In this document: in pieces, positions 27,345-36,899 of the stretch
Position numbering within the stretch: position 1 is the first letter of the stretch
Layout of the letters: each line of letters starts with the position of its first letter
Assembly (NCBI RefSeq): GCF_030704535.1
Contig: NC_081818.1
Span: 1,067,001-1,131,000, forward strand
Direction: 5' to 3'
Source: Vitis vinifera
Lineage: Eukaryota > Streptophyta > Magnoliopsida > Vitales > Vitaceae
Length of the DNA stretch: 64,000 nt
Program-made: the position numbers and the translations under genes
Notes under the pieces: model-generated
What the model saw: the letters and a program-made list of their open reading frames with translations, nothing else
Database searches by the model: none
Told to the model about the DNA's origin: nothing

Positions 27345-27710
27345 TAACGCCTCGTTTGATAACTATTTTCGAAAGCAGTTCCAAAAAACAATTTTGAAGA
27401 ATAGTTTTTAAAACCGTTTTATGATGTTTTGTAAAACAAAAATTTGTTTGGAACTTGAAATGTTTTAACCTATTTTTAATATTTTTAAATATGATTTAAA
27501 AATAATTTTATATCCAATGTTTTATTTTTAATCATTCTATATAATTGTGTAATTATTTTCTAAAATAATAACAAGTTAAAATAATAGAAAATAGTTAAAA
27601 TATATTTTCTAAAGAAAAGGTTTCTGATTATTAAACATGATTTTTTTTTAAAGAATAAAAAACTATTTTAAAAAACAATTGTCAAACTGACTCAAAGTTA
27701 CTTTTAGTTA
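27345..27710. mobile_element. MITE-like element with inverted ends
   Basis: It starts gcctcgtttgataactattt and ends with aaaaaacaattgtcaaactga, whose reverse complement (tcagtttgacaattgttttt) matches the start imperfectly. The body is non-coding and AT-rich. The ends resemble those of the element at 7504-12590. Confidence 0.5.
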
Positions 27711-28179
27711 TTTTCACTTGTTTTCTTATGATTGTTTTAAAAAATAATTATATAAATATGAATAATGATTAAAAATAAAATACTACATATAAAATTTATT
27801 TTTAAAATATATTTATAAACATATAAAACAAATTAAAAATATTTCAACTCCCTAATAAATTTTTGTTCTACAAAACATCATATAACAATTTTCAAATTTA
27901 TTTTCTGAAATTGTTTTCAAACACGGGCCCAAAGATTACTTATCAACGTTTTTAAAAATAATTTTTAATTATTTTCAAAAATATATTTTATGTAATAAAA
28001 AAAAATCTCAAAACATCCTGTTGGTGCTCATGACATTATACCTAAAATAAAATGAAAACTCTCAAATTTGTTCGAAAAACAACATACTTTTAAAACAGAT
28101 TATTGAAAAAATTGTTTCTAATAAGACATATTAGAAACTATTCTAAAAATCAAAAACAATTTTTAAGAACCATTTTTAA

Positions 28180-29760
28180 AGTCTGTTTGGTAGTGATTTT
28201 AAGAAGTATTTCTAATTTTTTTAACACTTGAAATTTTTCATCTTTCAAGTATAAGAAATGATAAAAATACTTTTTAAAATCACTATTAAACACACTTTTA
28301 TGTATCTCTTAAATAACTTTTTCTTATGTTTTGTTATCGAAAATTCATATTATATATATGAATTTGACTTTGTTATTGTAATTTGACTTTGGTACCTAGA
28401 ATTTTTTTTTTACCCAAAGCCTTGCTTTTTCTAGTCTCAAAGCGGCTTCCAAATTAAGCATCTAAAAAGGCATATGAGTGGTATGTCCAAAGTGGATAAG
28501 GCCATGCCCTAAAATCATTACCAAATACAAGAATGGTCTTCTTCTCACCCTCCACATAATTTCATTATCAACTTTGGAAAAGTAAACGTCTAGATGAAGC
28601 ATCCGACACTCAACCTTATTATATATCAAATTAGTGCCGCCCAACTTTTAATTTTTTCTATACCACCTTCCTTAGCCTTCCAAATTTATCTTATTCTATG
28701 GACCTTAAAATGCCGAGAGAGAGAGAGGGGCCATTTGTCTAATCATCTTAATTTCTTTAGATTATTAATTTTGTTTATTAATTACTATTATTATTTGACT
28801 TATTGATTGTTTTCTTGATATTTAGAAAAAACAACTTATTTACAATTGTGTTGGCTTTCGTTTATTTCTTTTTAAAAATTGTATAATATTTTAAAAAATA
28901 TATCATACCAAAATTTGGTCTTTTTCTAAGCTTAGTAGAGAACCAGATATTTGATAGTGATTTTAAAAAACGTTTCTAGAGTTTATTTGACAATAATTCT
29001 AAAAAATACTTTTAACATTTGTAACACTTGAAATTTTTTTTATCAATTTAAGTGTTAAAAATGTTAGAAACATTTTATAGAGTGTGTTTGCCAACAATTT
29101 TAGAAAGTATTTCTATTTTTTTAACACTTGAAAATTTTATCTTTCAAATATCAAAAAGGCTAAAAACACTTGAAATTTTTTATCTTTCAAGTATTAAAGA
29201 TGTTAGAAACACTTTTTAGAATCACTGTTAAACACACTCTTAAAATGCGTTTGATAGTGGTTTTAAAAAACGTTTATACCATTTTTAACACTTAAATTAT
29301 ACAAATTTTAAAATGTTAAAAAGTTTGGAAACACTTCATAAAATCACTGTCAAATGGTTTTTAAGAGTATGTTTGCCAATGATTTTAACTGTTTGGTAGT
29401 AATTTTAGGAAACGTTTTTAATATTTTTAATACTTGAAAATTTTCATCATTCAAATATTAGAAATATTAGAAATGTTTTTTTAGAATCTCTCTCATACAC
29501 ACTTTTAGTCGTTTTAATACTTAGAAACATTTTCTACTATCACTATAAAAAAATTCAAAATGTGTTTGACAGTATTTTTACTTAACGTATTTTTAGTGAA
29601 AATGTTTTCTCTGTAAGTAATTTTTTAACACTACCAATGATTTTTTAGACTTGTAAAAGTGTTTTCTAAATTTTTTTAAACACTTGATTTCTTTACTTTA
29701 AAAAAAAAAAAATACTTTTTAAGCTAAAAACTATTTCCAAAAATTACTATCAAACAAACT
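28180..29760. repeat. Cluster of nested palindromic MITEs
   Basis: At least six degenerate copies of a short element with ends like gtgtttgacagtgattttaga lie head to tail or inside one another. Examples start near 28185, 28950, 28990, 29080, 29240, 29370 and 29565. Their cores contain tttttaacacttgaaatttt followed by tatctttcaagtattaaa, itself an inverted arrangement. No coding sequence is present. Confidence 0.55.
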
Positions 29761-30356
29761 CTAAATTGATGTACAACAAATTTATTTTTAATTTTGAATT
29801 AATAAAATTATAAATGACAATAGAAATAAAAAATTTGCTTTGGAATAAAAGAGGATCATGTCATATCCAATAAGGATGGTAATACAAGATATTTTTATGG
29901 TTATTAATTTTTCTAATTTAATTTAAAATGATTCTTTCAACGACTTGGTCTTAAAAAACCATAAATAAATAAATAATAAAATAAGTAAATAACTACATAA
30001 ATTTATTGGTCCAAATCTTAAATAATTCGCATTTAATTCCTTTTCAATTATTTTTTTTTTTTTGGGGGGGGGGGGTTTAATTTTTTTGTTGGGCTCTCAA
30101 AATATAGCACGTGCTAAAAAATTTTAATTTTTAAAATACTGATAATAATAGGTGCCTTTAATTTTTTTAAAAAGAAATTATTATTTTTGAAAAGTATGGA
30201 TATGGTTTAATTAATTCTACATATTTAAAAAGGTAAAAGTCCAAAATACTCACGTTCATTGTTTTTTCCATACAAGTCGAGGGTGTTATCGTAATTCGGT
30301 CCATAATTTGTCCACGTGTAATAAAACTTCAGAGCCTTCCCTCGTTCGTGTATTCT

Positions 30357-30375
30357 CCAATCGCCATCACCCACG
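30357..30375 (+). promoter_or_regulatory. ER stress response element, CCAAT-N9-CCACG
   Basis: CCAAT at 30357-30361, exactly nine bases, then CCACG at 30371-30375. This is an exact match to the ERSE-I consensus bound by NF-Y plus an ER-stress bZIP factor. It lies 222 bp upstream of the calreticulin ATG, a gene class known to respond to the unfolded protein response. Confidence 0.75.
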
Positions 30376-30441
30376 TAATTCCAATGACAAACACATACGG
30401 CGTGGCAAATAATTATTCGTCCATGTCATCCCACAGTAAGT

Positions 30442-30449
30442 CCACGTCA
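30442..30449 (+). promoter_or_regulatory. UPRE-like bZIP site CCACGTCA
   Basis: CCACGTCA matches the core of plant unfolded-protein-response elements bound by bZIP28/bZIP60. Related ACGT cores lie at 30312 (CCACGTGT), 30371 (CCACGTAA), 30461 (CCACGTAG) and 30520 (TGACGTTC), so the proximal promoter is dense in ACGT boxes. Confidence 0.6.
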
Positions 30450-30529
30450 TGGGAAATGCGCCACGTAGGACATTTACCCCGAGATAATGCCAATTATTAC
30501 CCACTGTAAAATCGTGTGGTGACGTTCAC

Positions 30530-30536
30530 TATATAA
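30530..30536 (+). promoter_or_regulatory. TATA box of calreticulin
   Basis: tatataa, 61 bp before the ATG and followed by a CT-rich leader (ctctctcttccctccccttc) typical of plant 5' UTRs. The ACGT elements lie within 220 bp upstream. Confidence 0.7.
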
Positions 30537-30596
30537 CCCCTCCACATCACTGAGCTCTCAGCCTTCTCTCTCTTCCCTCCCCTTCTCTCTCTAGCC

Positions 30597-33500
30597 ATGG
30601 CGATTCGGGGAAGAAACCCTAACCCTATCTTTCTCTCTCTAGCTCTCTTCTCTCTCCTCTCCATCGCTTCTGCGAAAGTCTTCTTTGAGGAGCGATTCGA
30701 TGGTATGTACTCTCCCTAGAGCCTTTTTTTTGCGTTGAATTTGGGATGAGTTTAGTGGGATTTGTGATCGGTCGGTGTTTTGTCTGTTTTCGTTTCTCGA
30801 TCTAATGGTTCTGGATCAGTGTGTGAGTGTTAGTGTAGGATTTCGAATTTTGTAATGGAAATGCTTTGATACGGAAATGTTTACTGTATTTGATGTTTAG
30901 ATTGTGGGAGTGCTAGTGGTTTTGGTTGATTTCTCGATCTGGTTGCGGGAATTTGTGGCGTTTTGCATGTGTTTTGGAGTTCAAAATCTTGATGTAGTGC
31001 GCTTTGGTCCTGAGAATTTTAACGTATTTGATTTCTTTTTGAGTTTGTGTATCGTGTTCTTCTGGTCATGGAAATGTTGGTGGTCTTGGACAAAGCTCTT
31101 GTTTGGTTGCCGGGAAAGTGGAGCAAAGAAAAGAGCAGTATAAATCTGGATCTGTGAGAACATAACTGAGCGGAGATTTAGTTTAGTCGGATCTACAGTA
31201 ACGAGAAGTTCAAGATTCAGACTTTTATCGTTTTCTCTTTTCCTGCATTTTCTCAGCTACGTAATGATAGAGGGGTGATTTTGATCCTATGGATAAATAT
31301 TTGAACTTTATTTCTTACTACCATTATGTAAATGTAGCTGTTGCCCATATGCGAATTTAGAGAATTCTTTTGATCTATGTTGACTGTGCGTCGATTGATG
31401 AAAACAGTTATTGGATGCATGATGAAGATGTATATATACCATGTACATGTTGTTTATATATTTTCTGGTTAATCTCTTAGTCTGCAGTACTGTTTACTAT
31501 TCTGATAATCCATGCTTGTTTCAATTAATAAATCAGTATTTGCTTTCTTATGACTTTCCTGCATTGGGTCTAATATGTAATTCATTTTTGAATACTTTAA
31601 GATGGATGGGAGAATAAGTGGGTTAAATCCGAATGGAAGAAAGATGAGAACATGGCTGGGGAATGGAACTACACCTCTGGTAAATGGCATGGAGACCCGA
31701 ATGATAAAGGTATTATTTTCATACACATTCTTATACCTATTTGGGGCAATGTTTCATTCTCTTTATTAATTTGGACTTTGAAATGTGTAACTTGATTTGA
31801 CTTCAATGGTCTGGATATAGGTATCCAAACAAGTGAGGACTACAGATTCTATGCTATATCAGCTGAGTACCCTGAATTCAGCAACAAAGATAAGACATTA
31901 GTTTTCCAATTTACTGTTAAACATGAACAGAAGCTTGACTGTGGTGGTGGATACATGAAGTTGCTCAGTGGTGAGGTTGATCAAAAGAAATTTGGTGGTG
32001 ATACCCCATACAGGTCAGTGTTATTTTTGCTTACTGTTTGTTTGTCCCTTTGTCTATGACTCCAAACTTCTTATCCCTTTTAAAGTTGTTGATTTGTTAT
32101 AAAACATGATTGCAGCATCATGTTTGGACCTGATATCTGTGGCTATACCACCAAAAAGGTCCATGCTATTCTTACACGAGATGGAAAAAATCACTTAATT
32201 AAGAAGGATGTTCCTTGTGAGACTGACCAGCTATCCCATGTTTACACTTTCATCCTCAAGCCAGATGCTACCTACAGCATCCTAATTGACAATGTTGAGA
32301 AACAGACTGGTAGTCTGTACTCTGATTGGGATATTCTCCCTCCAAAGAAGATCAAGGATCCTGAGGCCAAGAAAGTAATTACTTATGCATCAATTCAGTC
32401 CAGTTTCTTTTTAACTTAACTAATTTTGGATGAACAATAATGCGATTTTATAATGATAACAGCCTGAAGATTGGGATGAGAAGGAGTACATTCCTGATCC
32501 TGAAGATGAGAAGCCAGAGGTGACAATTCCTCATTTTAGTGCCTTGTGCTTGAAGCAACATCTAAAATTGTTTTGTACAATTAACTGACTAACATATATT
32601 TACAGGGATATGATGACATCCCGAAGGAGATACCAGATCCTGATGCAAAGAAGGTATATTTAATCCAAATTGTGATTCAAAAGGTTTTGGTTTTAGTTTT
32701 CTGATTTGGTAATTGACTAAAATTATTTGGAATTATAGCCTGAAGATTGGGATGATGAGGAAGATGGTGAATGGACAGCTCCAACCATTGCCAACCCCGA
32801 GTACAAGGGACCATGGAAGCCAAAGGTTTGTGGCATGGTTTTAGTTTAAGTTGAAACATTTAATTTTGCTGGTAAAAGAGTTGTCATAATTCCTCTCTAT
32901 CTCTTGGCAGAAAATTAAGAATCCCAACTACAAGGGAAAATGGAAGGCACCAATGATTGACAACCCAGGTTCCTATCCATGCACCTGCTTCTTCTATGCC
33001 ATAGTTATTTTTTGGTTTGGTCTCAACATTCAGACACTTATAAACTGTTCATATTTTACAGAGTTCAAAGATGACCCAGAGATCTATGTTTTCCCCGATT
33101 TGAAGTATGTGGGCATTGAACTCTGGCAGGTAATGTCTGTTTTGTTTTATTTTATTCTTTTATTTTTTATTTCTCTATTTAATTCTAAGGCTTCCTGAGC
33201 AATTCAAATTCTAATATGTGAGGATGTACATTTGGCCAGGTGAAATCAGGGACCTTGTTCGACAATGTCTTGATTTGTGATGATCCGGAGTATGCAAAGC
33301 AATTGGTAGAAGAAACATGGGCCAAGTACAAGGATGTATGTGATGCTGCCTTCTGCTTTTGCCACCATATAGCGCATTTTCCATCAGATTTTTCATATCT
33401 GGGTTGATTTTTAATTTTGTGTATGTTTTGCAGGCTGAGAAGGCAGCATTTGATGAGGCAGAGAAGAAGAGGGAAGAGGAGGTACTAACTTACCCATTTC

Positions 33501-34096
33501 TTATATTATATGATTTGTCAATTAGATAATATAATATGTATGGATTATTGGAATTTTTGGAAGTTCTGGTTCAGTAACTGGATTCACATCACAGTGTTTA
33601 GTTGATGAGCTTAAATGGGAAAAAAATGCAATGCTTCATGATGGGTTCAAAGAAAACCTCCTTCTCACTTCTGACAAATCAGCCCTAGAAATTTGTTTGA
33701 AAAATAGTTGGTCCTGCTATTGCTTTTCTATTTTCACTAACTTTAAATTTGATCCTTTTTCAGGAATCAAAGGAGGACCCAGTTGACTCTGATGTAAGTG
33801 ACAAACACCGATCTAAGAACTTGTTCTAATTACATTTATTTCATTCTTGTCTTGATTGAATTAATCTGTTGTTTAGGTCGAGGATGAAGATGATGCTGAT
33901 GCTGATGCTGCTGAGGCAGAAGACTCTGATTCTGAAGCCAAATTAGAATCAGAAACAAGCAAGGAAGCTGACAGTGATGATGAAGAAGACAAGCATGTAA
34001 GTTTCTCCTTTGATTACTGTTTGATATCCATTATCTATTAAATATCCGTCACCTTATATCAATTTCTTATGTTCATGATTGTAGGATGAGCTGTAG
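30597..34096 (+). CDS. CRT1: Calreticulin, ER lectin chaperone
   Basis: Ca2+-binding lectin chaperone of the ER lumen. Fourteen exons: 30597-30702, 31602-31709, 31821-32013, 32116-32374, 32463-32519, 32606-32653, 32739-32825, 32911-32968, 33062-33129, 33240-33335, 33434-33481, 33764-33793, 33877-33996, 34085-34096, giving 429 residues. A signal peptide ends near [14 protein letters not shown]. The N-domain has family signatures [16 protein letters not shown] and [10 protein letters not shown]. The P-domain (exons 4-8) has PEDWD repeats followed by GPWKPK and GKWKAP repeats. The C-domain is acidic ([15 protein letters not shown]). The last codons read HDEL, the ER retrieval signal, with DEL and the stop on a 12-nt final exon. 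It appears to be the CRT1/CRT2 group rather than CRT3, by its long acidic tail. Confidence 0.97.
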
Positions 34097-34376
34097 GGTG
34101 AGCCGACTACAATATCATGCTGACAAATTGGTCTTGAAGATAAAGCTTGAGCTCAAAGAATTTTTCTTTGTTTTTTACGTTTTTATTTTAATTTTAGTTG
34201 GTAGGGGGAGAAAACAGTTGAGGGCTGGATGCAGTTAGACTGCTTGGCTGATTGCCTTAAGAACACATTGGTTGTCTTGAGTTATTAGGTGGGGGACTAA
34301 AAGGAAAACCATTTATGCAGTGTAATGGTGCTTCCAATGACGTGAAATTTTTCCTTAGAAATGCTTTGTTTTCTCC

Positions 34377-34805
34377 TTATATTTTTATGCTTGGAATTAC
34401 ACACCCTTTTTCTTTAGGTGTGTAATCCTTATTAATAAGGGCCCATACTAACTTTTCCAGGAAAATACTGACAGTGAATGGAATATCTGACTTCCATTTT
34501 GGAGCCAGCCGATTTAAAGAATATGAAGCTCTTTCACAATATGGCAAAGCGGAAAGCTTTACCCGCATGAAGTGGGAGCCTCTGGGGTTACCCCCATCAG
34601 AATATGCTCTTGTGCCTTCTGTCTGATCTATAGTTGGATGGTTGGGAGGTTTTTTTTGTTGTCCTGATCCATTGATTCCCACTGCCATTAGGAAGGAAGG
34701 TCTACCAAAGATTCCTGAGAAAAAAGGTGACACCCCCGCAAAAATCCTACCCTTTCCGATCTCTGCTTCTCCATTTCCATTTTCTTCTTCCCTACTTTCC
34801 CTCAA
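34377..34805 (-). CDS. Hypothetical 142-aa ORF in the invariant block, copy A
   Basis: An unspliced ORF opening MRESREEENGNGEAEIGKGR, with later segments SDGGNPRGSHFMRVKLSA and LAPKWKSDIPFTVSIFLEKL. I do not recognise it. It matters because the block it occupies is identical in both duplicate copies while the flanks differ by about 2%. In copy B the frame stays open for 40 more codons. It could be a real gene, a transcript on either strand, or a gene-conversion tract. Confidence 0.25.
   Translation of the reverse strand: MRESREEENGNGEAEIGKGRIFAGVSPFFSGIFGRPSFLMAVGINGSGQQKKPPNHPTIDQTEGTRAYSDGGNPRGSHFMRVKLSALPYCERASYSLNRLAPKWKSDIPFTVSIFLEKLVWALINKDYTPKEKGCVIPSIKI
34393..34440. other. Hairpin plus palindrome downstream of calreticulin
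   Basis: GGAATTACACACC (34393-34405) and GGTGTGTAATCC (34417-34428) are inverted around an 11-base T-rich loop. They run directly into the perfect palindrome CCTTATTAATAAGG (34427-34440). The same structure is at 43008-43055 in copy B. It may be the end of a small transposon or an RNA hairpin; the function is unknown. Confidence 0.5.
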
Positions 34806-35109
34806 AATTAAACAAAAACCTAGGATTCAAACAACAGACATATCCAAAAGCAGCAAAGGGGGGAAAAGAGAAGAAATATATGACATTTCAACACTTTTAG
34901 AGCCATTTTTATTACTTTTTGCCTCAATAAATATTTATATTTAATAAACTTTATATACATACACAAGTTCTCTTCAGATGTTGGGAACATGAAATAAAAA
35001 AAAAGAAGAGATTTTTACAAGGGTTTGGGCCTCTTTACATTTATTCTCATCAAAAAAGAGAAAAAACGAAAAAAGAAAAAAGAAAATAGAGAAATCAAAG
35101 TTTCGCATA

Positions 35110-36612
35110 TCATTTATTCTCAGCCGTTGATTTGGGCCTCTTTACAATCAGGACCGGACACTTGACATTCTGTGCACAATGATTACTCACGCTCCCAAGA
35201 AAGGCCCTGCCCAAAGACATAATTTCTCATCAATCAGAAGGACATATTTATTAGTCAATCTAAAACATATTTCTGACCAGTTGTGCTCAACCTCACTGAA
35301 ATTTTCATGCAACCCACCTTTTGATCAACCCGTAGCCGTGGCTTCCCATGACCACCATGTCAACGCCCAACTTCTCTGCCGCTCCGCATATCACATCCCT
35401 TGCGTCCCCATTCTCTATCATAGTCTCCACCTTAATCTACACCAAAGGGTATATTAGTCAATTCACATATCATGCAAATTAATTTATAAAAGTCAATTAT
35501 GAAACTATTAATATCATCCACTATAAAGTATTACAAAATATTGTAGATGGGTCAATTTTTACATGACTATTTTACCCTTAAATTATGACCATCTACCACC
35601 TTAACATTTTCAGGTGATAAAATTACCCGAAACTTCCATTAAGGGTATAATGGTCAATTCACATTATCATGCAAATAAGTTTATATTTTCTAAAAAATAT
35701 ATCAAAGCCAATTATGAAACCATTAGATTAATTCACTACAATATTGCAAAATATTGTAGATGGATCAATATTTTATATGACTATTTTACCCTTAAACAAA
35801 TAATTTATGGCCATTTACACCTTAATATTTTCATACGACAAAATTACCTTAAAAAGTTCTATTAAGGGTATATTAGTCTAACCACAAATACCACATTTTT
35901 CTGATCATGGTGTGCCCTTCGAGAAAGGGAAATAAAATTTTAACCAAGGTTATACAAGTCAAATCACATCAAAAATAATTATTTGACCGTTTTAACCATT
36001 GATGAAACATTATGACTTCATACATAATAGTGAATGCCAAAATATTAATTTAGTCGTAGAAACATTTTAATATGACTATTTTACCCTTATCATGACGTTT
36101 AATTTCTTCCCACGTGATCAACTTTTCCTTTTTGCCCTTCTACTGAAAAGATGACTCATATTTATGGACTGACTCAAAATGCAAATGATTTTTTTCTGAC
36201 CATTTTACCCTTGAAAGAACAAAATAATTACTTACATCACCATGCTGCCTGCAGAGGTTTTTGGCCTTCTGCATCACCCCTTGGGCCACCGCATTTCTAT
36301 AGCTCTCCATAGTCAACATTATATCGGAAGAAAACAAATGCACTGAAAAAACAAACACAATTACCAAACAGCCCTCACACTTCTTCTGACCAATATTGCT
36401 CACAAACAACACGAAAATTTACCTCCCATGCCAGCAGTTCCATCCAGACCTGAGTAGACTGCCAGAGGAGGCTTGGCGTCAAGGAGGACGATGGTGTCCT
36501 TGGAATTTTGGATACTGATGTTGCCGAGGCACCATGATAAAGCGTACATGCTCTCTTCGCCTTCATCAACGGCTACGAGGATCTTGCGCCCTTTTGATTC
36601 GTTTTCAGCCAT
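35110..36612 (-). CDS. Universal stress protein (UspA fold, ATP-binding type), copy A
   Basis: Single-domain plant universal stress protein of 168 residues. Minus-strand exons: 36612-36423, 36342-36236, 35430-35318, 35206-35110, all GT-AG. It opens MAENESKGRKILVAVDEGEE (strand 1 with the D of the nucleotide site), with SMYALSWCLGN next. The ATP-binding motif G-2X-G-9X-G-S is exact in GSHGYGLIKRAFLGSVS, followed by CPVLIVKRP. Compared with copy B at least five residues differ, including Asp where copy B has Tyr in the second strand (LLDAKPP against LLYAKPP); Tyr looks ancestral. The gene lies tail to tail with calreticulin. The ORF is intact. Confidence 0.93.
35455..35890 (-). repeat. Internal duplication in universal stress protein intron 2
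   Basis: Two diverged copies of about 190 bp, near 35455-35640 and 35645-35880, share attatgaaac-attaat, caaaatattgtagatggatc and atgactattttacccttaaa. The phrase tattttaccctt recurs again near 36070 and 36200. The same arrangement is in copy B (about 44085-44525), so it predates the segmental duplication. Confidence 0.55.
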
Positions 36613-36701
36613 CGGATGAGGAGACCTTTGATTTTGATCGGACGGTCAGAAACAGTTGAGGGTGAGGTGGTGTTGTGGCTTTGGGTGAGTAATCGGGTTT
36701 G

Positions 36702-36709
36702 TATTTATA
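36702..36709 (-). promoter_or_regulatory. TATA box of universal stress protein copy A
   Basis: TATAAATA on the minus strand, 90 bp upstream of the ATG, in otherwise GC-richer sequence. The same box is conserved at 45337-45344 before copy B. Confidence 0.6.
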
Positions 36710-36899
36710 GTAAAAGTGATTGGGCCTTTTGGGCCGTGAAATCTGTGGGCGGGTTGTGGTTTCTTAGACTGTGCCGTTGGTGGTTTTGCCTTTTGGGCTT
36801 TATTTTATTATTATTTTCTAATCAATGGTTTTTGAAACTATTTAAGATTTTTTGTTCTGCCAAGTCATATGTGAATTGACATTATCGACAATAGTGATA

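Larger units (their letters stand above)
24331..30356. other. 6-kb intergenic region made largely of palindromic repeats
   Basis: 24331-24560 is the likely 3' UTR of the pyrophosphatase. From 24750 on, phrases of the kind gtttggtaactatttttgaaaa and gtgtttgacagtgattttagaa recur in both orientations. 26100-26255 holds two copies of a unit ending gggaagcactttcgactgcc and gggaagcacttttggatgcc. A run of 13 G at about 30063-30075 follows a T run. No gene is seen. Confidence 0.55.
34128..36899. repeat. Tandem segmental duplication, copy A
   Basis: Homologous to 42745-45572, starting at ttggtcttgaag inside the calreticulin 3' UTR. It runs through a conserved ORF block and a universal stress protein gene to tgata, where a copia element interrupts it; a last dozen bases resume at 41768-41779. 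Identity by hand is about 98%, except for a 449-bp block (34382-34830) with no differences at all. Confidence 0.93.

Noticed and set aside
30904-31143. 79-codon ORF in calreticulin intron 1
   Set aside because: Intronic, Phe/Trp-rich composition by chance; the flanking exons splice cleanly across it.
35614-35865. ORF in the universal stress protein intron, also present in copy B
   Set aside because: It is made of the intron's internal duplication and differs between copies like neutral sequence; no motif.
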